Below are positions 56,858-64,000 of a DNA stretch of 64,000 bases, in pieces (the first letter of the stretch is position 1; each line of letters opens with the position of its first letter). The notes under the pieces were generated by a model that did no database searches, was not told the DNA's origin, and saw only the letters and a list, made by a program, of their open reading frames with translations. The translations under genes were made by a program, and so were the position numbers. The DNA lies in NCBI GenBank assembly GCA_030248295.1, contig JASANH010001563.1, positions 434,001 to 498,000 of the forward strand, written 5' to 3'. The stretch is from Mesodorylaimus sp. YZB2_4 (lineage: Eukaryota; Nematoda; Enoplea; Dorylaimida; Dorylaimidae).

Positions 56858-58176
56858 ATGGCTCCGAAAGCACCGAAAACTAAAAAAGGTAAGTCTTATA
56901 ACGTTTTCAGTCAAATTTAGAATTGGATTCTGTAGGCCTATCTGCTTTTATATGCCTGGATGATCTAGCTGTGTACTGTATGTTGAGTCGAATCTTTTAG
57001 AAACTGGTGCCAAGGCTAACACTCCACCAGCTGCCGATGCGCCGAAGCAAGCCGATACAGTAGCCAAGAAGCCGAAGGACAAGCCAGCGAAATCTTCCGG
57101 CGCTTCGAAAGGTAGGTGAACTGTACTTTTGCAGTTAGACTGTTGCTGCCTACCTAAAATTTATGGGTTTGCTGGTAGCCTCATAAACTTATACTTGGCA
57201 CAGTAGATAGCCTAGGTTCCTAGTGGTTCTGTACTCTGTGATGTACCTGGCCTTTTGCGTTTCAGCTTCGGCTAAAGCCTTGAAAGTGAAGAAGGCTATT
57301 GTGAAAGGCGGTCATTCGCATCGACGCCGCAAGATTCGTACGTCGGTCCATTTCCATCGCCCGAAGACCTTGTCGCTGCCGCGCAAACCGAAATATCCCA
57401 GGAAGAGTGTCCCGGCTCGAAACAAGTAGGTCTGCCACTCCTCGGGAAATAATTACATAGTCCTACTGGCTTAGTATTGTCAACGGATGGTGCTTCTGTC
57501 CAATATTAGATGGCTGATAGATTGATTTTTAAATTTTAAGTTGACAGCGGCGTCAGCGTGTCGGTTATTTTAGGAACGTGCCCATTGGCTGCGACACGGG
57601 ATCATTTTTAGACGACCTTATCTCTTTTTTCTTCTGCTTAGAATTTGTCTAACTGCCTTTTTTTAGGTTGGACCATTTCGCTATTATTAAGCACCCGTTG
57701 ACCACGGAATCGGCGATGAAGAAGATTGAAGACAACAACACGTTGGTCTTCATCGTTCACTTGCGTGCGAATAAGCATCAAGTCAAGGCGGCCGTTAAGA
57801 AACTCTACAACATCGAAGCCGCTAAAGTCAACACCTTGATCAGGTATAAATGTTGCAGAAAAAGCTGCCCAAGTCAAGATCTAGTAGGGTCAAATTTGAT
57901 ACCGTTTTGACCATAACCCCCCCCCCCCCCCCGGTGTAAATGACCCAGTGAAATCTCTGTTTCATACTTCTTGTTTGGAGGCTATCGACACGGCGTCCGC
58001 CTTGAAAGGTTATGTCTGACTTTTTGTTTTTTTAGGCCCGATGGTCAGAAGAAGGCGTACGTGAGGCTGGCGCAAGACTATGATGCGTTGGATGTTGCCA
58101 ACAAAGTATGGTTCTATTTGTTGTCCCTTGCCCTCCCTACCTCAATCGAATCTTGCTTCAGATTGGCATCATTTAA
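56858..58176 (+). CDS. RPL23A: Ribosomal protein L23A (uL23)
   Basis: Six exons (56858-56888, 57001-57111, 57266-57425, 57667-57843, 58036-58105, 58162-58176) give 187 residues. The lysine- and alanine-rich extension at the start is typical of animal uL23. The core reads [45 protein letters not shown]-like [20 protein letters not shown], and [20 protein letters not shown]. The invariant end VANKIGII requires a 15-base last coding exon. The protein lies at the peptide exit of the 60S subunit, where it contacts SRP and the nascent-chain complex. Intron 4 contains a poly(C) tract. Confidence 0.97.
57917..57932. repeat. Poly(C) tract, 16 bases
   Basis: The longest of the six homopolymer C/G runs, in intron 4 of RPL23A. 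It is on the coding strand. Confidence 0.95.
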
Positions 58177-58363
58177 AATGGGACGGCTTTCGTGTCGCGT
58201 GACGCGTTATATTGTTGCACGTGGAAGTATGTTGTTGAAGGTTTGAAAGTGAATAAAATGAATCGTATTGCTCAGTGTCTATTAGGTCCAATATTTTACG
58301 CCTGCTATGCGCGTCAGGTAGACAGCATTAGAGTTCCAGTCCACATTTTGTCTCTCCCCGAGT

Positions 58364-61300
58364 CTACCTTTTATGTGCATAAGGACATAGGTCCGACAAA
58401 GGGCACCCATCTGGATGGTTCACGTAAAACCAACACTGTCGTTTATCATTTTGCCGATACCTCTTCCAGTCCACAGTCCAATCGCGTATGGACACCTTGC
58501 CCTTGTGCACTGAAAGATGCAGCCGTCAAATTCCAGCCCTCTACCCCACAATGAACACATATCATACCGTTAAAGATCTGATAATGGTTTTTCATTAGCG
58601 TCTGCAATCCTCCACACTGCGCCTTCAGCACTTGCAGCTGTTCCTCGTTCATCAGCTGCGCGCATTCCGGAATTGTGAGCGAGCCTGCAAGGAATCGGCT
58701 GCACATTTTGCACGACCTCAACTGACCGTGCCTCACCTCCAACATTCCACTGGCTTCCATCCCCCGCATCCACAAATCGTTTTTCGTGCAGTAATTCCGA
58801 AGCGATTTTCTTGACAATGGCATCGATGGACGCTTTCGGCAGGGCAGTACAGTTCTTTATAGGTTGCTTGGCCTCCCGAGGTGCAAATCTATCAATCCAA
58901 GTCTCTGATGGCTCCTGCTCGACTGAATTGGACCGAGTGGTCCTGTTATCGCCGAGCAGCACCCGCATGCTGGCCTCGACCACCTTCCCGTCAACTTCAG
59001 GATTTCTTCGTCCAACAATGCACGCCTGCAAAACACAAAATGCTACTCATACTCTTGTTCTATCGGGCGGGACTTACCCGTTTTGTGGACGGGATCTTCA
59101 AGATATCATCATCACTGACGAACCCGCACTCCTCTCCAATCCTCTTCACATATCGTAGGTAAGATCGATACGTGCTCAGATCGGCGTCTTTGCGTTGGTA
59201 CTTGCCTCGGAAATCCCAAGCGCAGCAAGGAATCACAAAAAAATTGCATGATGCTGAAGACCTAAGGCAAAACACGATTCTGACTATGCTGATCATCATC
59301 CAAAATATAGCAGCCACAGTGGCTACCATACAATAGCCACCCATCACGGACTATCCCCTCAGCACCTACTTGGAGGCAATGACAGGAATCCACGGCGTCA
59401 GTTCATCCGAATGATTGCCAATAATCCAGTCGGCCTCAGGGAACAAGTGCTCATCGGACGGCTCAAAAGCACGTTCCTGAAACAAGGAACAATCAAACGA
59501 CCCGCAAACCACGAACCAATAGACACTCACGATTAGTGCCACATCCGATCCAAATAAGTCCCATATATTCCTTTTGCGCAAGTCAATGCCGTAGCCAGGA
59601 TGCTGAAACACAAATTCGGGTTATATTCCTCGCCCCATGCAGCCCGTGAATGTGTCCCCTGGGATCCCTATCAGCCATATCGGGGGCTGACACACTCACT
59701 GCTGCCCATTTACAGCAGAGGATGCTCGACTAACTATGACCACGATTTTCACTGGCAGCCTGCCCCTAAATGTGACCCCTCGCAGAGGTATCCGAGGGGA
59801 CATACCCACGCCCGAATGAAGTCAGAGGCCTCAGCAACAGCAATAGTTATAAGCCGGGCGTCAATGCTACTAGACACCAACCTCACAAGCACACCACGAC
59901 TCACTTACCTTTTCCATAGTCAGCAGATAGACCAACAGTCCGTTGCCGCATCCCAAGTCGACGAACGTCTGCATTCTGCTGCACCGACCCGCTATCCTGT
60001 CCTCCTGCCAAAGCGTCTAAACAAATGAGGTGTCTTAAGATGGTGGAAGTCTGTGAGACCAAGGCTCCCTTACCAGCAAATAGGCCGCGGTGGCAATGTC
60101 CTCGTAAACGAACTTCTTCGGATCCGTTCGCTCGGGCCAAATCTGAGCAGTAAGACACCATAAGCCCATAGTCCTGCTGGTGCAGTACCATTTGTGTACT
60201 AGTCACACACAAAGAGTGCTGAACTTGATTGAGGCAAATGCCTTCGTGACTTAAAGTGGAGATTAGTGCTCTCGCTAGATCTATGAGCTGTCCATTCACC
60301 CTTGGCAGCACATTGTCACCACACCCTTCGTTGTGTCGGACCACCAGAGTAAACTTAAACAAGGCTCATTCCTGACCGTGAGAAGTACTTGGTGTTGTGT
60401 ACAGTACCTATGACGGCTCGCGGTAGCTAGCGAAGACTCGACCACTTTTTTAGGCTGGCATTTACGAGACTCCAATGACCTTGACTAGGGTGGTGCTACC
60501 AATGACTAATACGCAAGTAGACGCACTCTAGACTAAACGCACGGCCAACTGCATGATAGCCTACGCACGCCCAATGCCTATACCCAACAGAGAGAAAACA
60601 AAGCCTTCACCTAATCCCATAAAGTGATGCCTTGTCCAGTCAGACTACCCTCTCCCATTCTTGTTCTCTCCCAAGCCATGCTAGCCCCAGAAGCTTCTCT
60701 CCCCACGTGATCTCTCCTTTCTCTGCTCCACGTACCTCCACCAGTCGTTTGCCATACTGGGCTTTCAGTCGATTATAACATCTGTTGTATGTTTCCAGGT
60801 CAATCAGTCTCAGCGGACGAGTCAGGGGCTTGCCGACCTCGCAGTTGTTCATCCACCTGATCAAAGTCGGCATTAAACAGTCCGATAGCCACTTCACGCC
60901 CGTCCCACTCTCCAGTACTCTTTCCACCGTCAGTATGAGATTCCTAAAAGCACAACTACTGAACCAGGTTTTTGTTTGAATGGTGCAGGCACAATTGACA
61001 ACAGGCGCTAAGTCAGGCTACAACCCGCGGATCAGCACCACGCTTCTCCACCTAGCCTATCGCCCCTCCAAGATCTCGAGCAGCCCTGGCATATACTTAC
61101 GGCCGATCGTCGTCTTCCTTGGCCAACCTGACAGCATGCCTGACAGTGACGTGCGGCCATCGCAACTGGCTCTCACTCGATGCTCGAGGTAAGAATGCCG
61201 CCGTACACGAGTGCTCATCTAAAAGTGAGAATTTGTCCTCATCACTGTTCAAGCACAACACAACACGCATACGGCATCCCCACCAATGTAACTGCTACCC

Positions 61301-62311
61301 TCACATTCCCTGATCATGAGCCAAAAATATCGGAAGCCATCGCCGCCAGGGCAGCGACATTTGACAAGCAGATCAGTGAACCACTGGTCTCTGAGGTCGT
61401 CCTCGAGATACCCCGCCCCGATCACTGACAGATACATTTCTGGCGCCTGTTACGCACCGCCCAAACCAGGGAGCCATCTTGTTCATCACCGCCGACAACA
61501 AACTTGAATTTTAGTTAGACCCCACGCCGCCCCAATTCCCCCCCCCCCCCCCGGGACTTTCAACCCGTTTTGCCTATAGCCAGCCAGCAGTTATGATATG
61601 ATAAGCGAGGCCATGAGGTGACCAGCTCTCACAGCAGCTTCGCTCTGTGTGTCTCCACTAGGGGCACCTCCACGCGAAGCATCCTAGACCAGACACCGCT
61701 TGACTTGCTCGAACGATGGCGGGTGGCCTGTGAACTTCGTCGGTGTTCGACAGCCGACTCTGCCCCCTCGTTTGGCTTCCGTCTCTTCACTCGGAGCACC
61801 TTTTGGGTACCGGGTAAGTCACCCACGGTAAGTCACTCACGGCCTGGCGTGCAAGCTCAGCGAGGGTTTATGGTTCGCAAACTGACCTCCATCACCAGGG
61901 ATCGAACCCGGGACGAGTCCAGCCACTCGCTCCCAAGCAATACGGAGAGACGAATGCCGAACCGCTGCACCACCGCGGCCGCTAACAACAAACTCTCGCA
62001 GGTCCCCCAACCCCCTTACCTCTAAACATGGCTTCCTTCATCGTCCCAAAATAGTCCGCATTCTTGGGCAATAACCGTCTCATCTCCAATTTTCCATTCA
62101 CCTCGCCACTCACCCTCGCCATCACAGCTTTCACGAACGCCCTCTCCTCCTCCTTAATCTCGATAGCCTCTTCTGGAAAATCTGCCCCACACAGCCTCTT
62201 GTTGACACAATGCGGTTTCCTCCACCAAATATCCACCACTCGCCAGAAAAGGGCCTCGCCCACCTCATCGCTATCTCGTTGAATTGCAAAACTGAACTCT
62301 TGCACCTCCAT
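58364..62311 (-). CDS. TRMT44: TRMT44, tRNA(Ser) (uracil-2'-O-)-methyltransferase
   Basis: Eleven exons (62311-62020, 61182-61101, 60943-60736, 60142-60074, 60016-59909, 59602-59531, 59476-59370, 59261-59078, 59025-58737, 58684-58568, 58509-58364) give 557 residues. The SAM-binding core reads IWPERTDPKKFVYEDIATAA, QTFVDLGCGNGLLVYLLTME and HPGYGIDLRKRNIWDLFG, then ADWIIGNHSDELTPWIPVIA and NFFVIPCCAWDFRGKYQR. These are the Trm44 motifs. QCGGLQTLMKNHYQIFN precedes a final exon with VSIRDWTVDW and a CCCH finger (CWFYVNHPDGCPLSDLCPYA plus H). Relatives methylate U44 in the variable region of tRNA-Ser. The gene converges with RPL23A, only 187 bases apart, and intron 1 hosts a SINE. Confidence 0.94.
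61538..61552. repeat. Poly(C) tract, 15 bases
   Basis: A C run in TRMT44 intron 1, about 50 bases from the tail end of the SINE at 61605-61985. Confidence 0.95.
61605..61985 (-). mobile_element. SINE, family A, tRNA-derived (full copy)
   Basis: On the minus strand the element begins GCGGCCGCGGTGGTGCAGCG, with A-box-like GTGGTGCAGCGGTT (about 61960-61974). A B box follows, GGGTTCGATCCC (about 61899-61910). The body continues to GTGGAGGTGCCCC and GCTGCTGTGAGAGC, and ends near CCTCATGGCCTCGC with ATATCATA-like bases beyond. A shorter relative lies at 890-1050. It is inserted in TRMT44 intron 1 in the gene's own orientation. No coding capacity is present. Confidence 0.75.
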
Positions 62312-62666
62312 CTCGGCCGATCTACAAGGCAAGTTCCATTAATTGAAGTTACTCCCGATTAGAACCACTATAAAGCAAACATGCCCCCATCCCACACATC
62401 CCAGCACAAAATCGCATCAAATATGGGTGAAATCACTGGCACCTCACACAACAACCCCTGCGAAATAACTTTATTCCATGTCGAAATAAAAAGATTTTGA
62501 CCAAGCCAGTATTCTGGCGAAGGCTTCTAGTATACCCCCCAGGCACTGAGATTAATCCATGATAAAAGGCACGCATATACAGCCAGACATACGTGGCATC
62601 ATTTCTAGTTCCAAGAAATTTTGTACTCAAACACATTTTCTCTACATCTATATAAACATGGAGCCT

Positions 62667-63953
62667 TCACGAATCGAACGCTGTTGGATTCCCTGACCCG
62701 ACGGGCGAAGGACGCGACGCTTTGAACTTGGTACCCAAGATGTCCTTACTGTCCTCGCTAGCTTCACTCCCCAATGCCTTCCGTTTGACTGGGGTGGCAG
62801 CCGAGGGTCCGCTGTCCCCACTGCTCGACGTGGCCACCGACGACGATCGACTTTCAGTTGCTTCGTCTTCCGGCGATCCCCGCTCGCCCTTGCAGTCCCC
62901 GCTATGTCGATTCATCTTTGGATCAGAGATTTTTTGAGAAGGATTATCTTTGAGGCGTTTCCGTAAGCGTTTGTTCTCGACCCGCAGTTCGTCAGTTTCG
63001 TTTCCCATCAATTTCAATTTTTTCAAAAGACGTTGTATCTTGTCATTTTGACTCCTCACATCGTCTCGGCATCGTTTAAACGCCTTTTCTTGCTTTCTCA
63101 GTTTCGATACTTGCTGCGCCAATTTTGCTTTTAAAGTGTCGATTCTTCGTTCTTTTTGTTTTGCTTGTCTCGCTTCGGACTTCAAATTATCCAATTCCGA
63201 TTTCAGATCGGCGCAATCGGGACAAAACAAACCACGCGGTCGAACCTCCTTCGTCGGCGTTTTGGTTTGGGTGGTCGCGTGTTGTCGCTCGGGATTAATC
63301 GATTCGGTCCACGAACTATTGCCTAGGTGGACGTCAACCAGATTGGACAGGCGAATACCATAAGCACCGGAAAACTGCCCGACGGCTGCTTGGGTGAGTG
63401 CCAGGTGCGCAGAAGTATTTCTGAGGAACGTATCGCTGAAAGACGACAAGGAACTCGATTCCACGGAGCCACGCACACCATTCATCGAGGCTGGTGGAGT
63501 ATTGCTATCGGAAGCAGCTGAAGGCGAATGCCCGCCGCTGTTGTTAAGTAATGCCGAAACTACATTTCCGCTGAACAAGTCGCCGATTCCATTCTTCTGT
63601 CGCTCAGATTCATACACTTTCAGTTTCTGCTCATACAGACCTTTGATAACTTGGAGGTTCTGGCAACGTTGTTTCGCTTCCTTCGACTCGGTTTCGGCTT
63701 GCTCACTTCGCGAATTGGCCTCTTGGAGCATACGTTGGTATTCACCGACAGCGTCCTCGAGCATGTCCTGATTAAGTAATAGCTCATCATACAGCGTTCG
63801 ATCGACCTTCGCTTCTTCCAGGGCAGAACTGAGGCGTTCATTTTCTTGAAGAATTTGCTCGAGATTTTTTTGAAGTTCATCATCCTCCGATCGTAATCTT
63901 TCAAATTGCGCATCGCGTTTGTCAAATGCATCTTGTAACCAAGCCAGTTTTCG
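62667..63953 (-). CDS. 3' end of an unidentified coiled-coil protein
   Basis: The last coding exon, 428 residues, begins after a TTATTTCAG acceptor at 63953 and continues beyond the window on its 5' side. Residues 1-125 form a long heptad coiled coil (LRSEDDELQKNLEQILQENE). A Ser/Asn/Gly-rich linker follows (SGGHSPSAASDSNTPPASMN). A CPDC-containing segment leads into a second basic coiled coil (KLAQQVSKLRKQEKAFKRCR, then LRVENKRLRKRLKDN). The tail is Ser/Glu/Lys-rich and ends PTAFDS. It could be a centrosomal or motor-associated protein, but I do not recognise the family. Its stop is 356 bases from the TRMT44 start on the same strand. Confidence 0.8.
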   Translation of the reverse strand, partial: RKLAWLQDAFDKRDAQFERLRSEDDELQKNLEQILQENERLSSALEEAKVDRTLYDELLLNQDMLEDAVGEYQRMLQEANSRSEQAETESKEAKQRCQNLQVIKGLYEQKLKVYESERQKNGIGDLFSGNVVSALLNNSGGHSPSAASDSNTPPASMNGVRGSVESSSLSSFSDTFLRNTSAHLALTQAAVGQFSGAYGIRLSNLVDVHLGNSSWTESINPERQHATTQTKTPTKEVRPRGLFCPDCADLKSELDNLKSEARQAKQKERRIDTLKAKLAQQVSKLRKQEKAFKRCRDDVRSQNDKIQRLLKKLKLMGNETDELRVENKRLRKRLKDNPSQKISDPKMNRHSGDCKGERGSPEDEATESRSSSVATSSSGDSGPSAATPVKRKALGSEASEDSKDILGTKFKASRPSPVGSGNPTAFDS

Positions 63954-64000
63954 CTGAAATAAGAGGCATCCATGAATCGATGACTGCAAAAGTGGGTCAC

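Noticed and set aside
57844-58035. A C/D box snoRNA in RPL23A intron 4
   Set aside because: A CTGA lies near the intron end, but there is no good C box and no closing stem. Other RPL23A introns also lack convincing boxes.

Overview
This window is nuclear DNA from a compact invertebrate animal genome. Every recognisable gene except one is split by GT..AG introns, mostly 50-110 bases long. Sixteen protein genes fit in 64 kb. The gene set is metazoan: synergin gamma, MEIOC, LC8 dynein light chain, the C1GALT1/Cosmc family, and BRAP. I cannot name the species from sequence alone. Most gene models below were assembled by hand, joining exons by reading phase and splice sites. For 13 of them I checked that the summed exon length is a multiple of three. 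The exceptions are THOC2, SYNRG and NFX1, whose internal boundaries are approximate, and the partial gene at the right edge.

Layout, left to right. 0-3.5 kb: a SINE fragment, a casein-kinase-1-like pseudokinase (+) and a 534-base foldback element between converging genes. 3.6-22 kb: four minus-strand genes in a row, SFSWAP, BRAP, THOC2 and SRSF1. BRAP intron 1 is 2.1 kb and carries several repeats. 22.4-27 kb (+): LC8 dynein light chain, then an unrecognised histidine-rich disordered protein. 27.4-31.2 kb (-): synergin gamma, divergent from an intronless SLC66A1-type PQ-loop transporter (+, 31.7-32.6 kb). 32.9-39.5 kb (-): an aldo-keto reductase of the L-galactose dehydrogenase type and NFX1, which is divergent from the ATP synthase beta gene (+, 40.0-42.4 kb). 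42.7-43.8 kb (+): a divergent C1GALT1/Cosmc-like protein. 47.0-50.4 kb (-): MEIOC, flanked by long gene-poor stretches with uneven strand composition. 56.9-58.2 kb (+): RPL23A. 58.4-62.3 kb (-): TRMT44, with a SINE in intron 1. 62.7-64 kb (-): the 3' end of a coiled-coil protein that runs off the window.

Three of the four genes between 3.6 and 22 kb act in mRNA maturation: SFSWAP and SRSF1 in splicing, THOC2 in export. NFX1 adds a PABP-binding RNA factor. The other genes are mixed housekeeping (ATP synthase, ribosome, tRNA modification, dynein, endosomal traffic, lysosomal amino-acid export). There is no operon-like spacing and no defence or metabolic cluster. The points I find most worth pursuing are the pseudokinase, the histidine-rich protein with its N-terminal tandem motif, the Cosmc-like protein that has lost its DXD motif, the long first intron of SFSWAP, and the repeat families.
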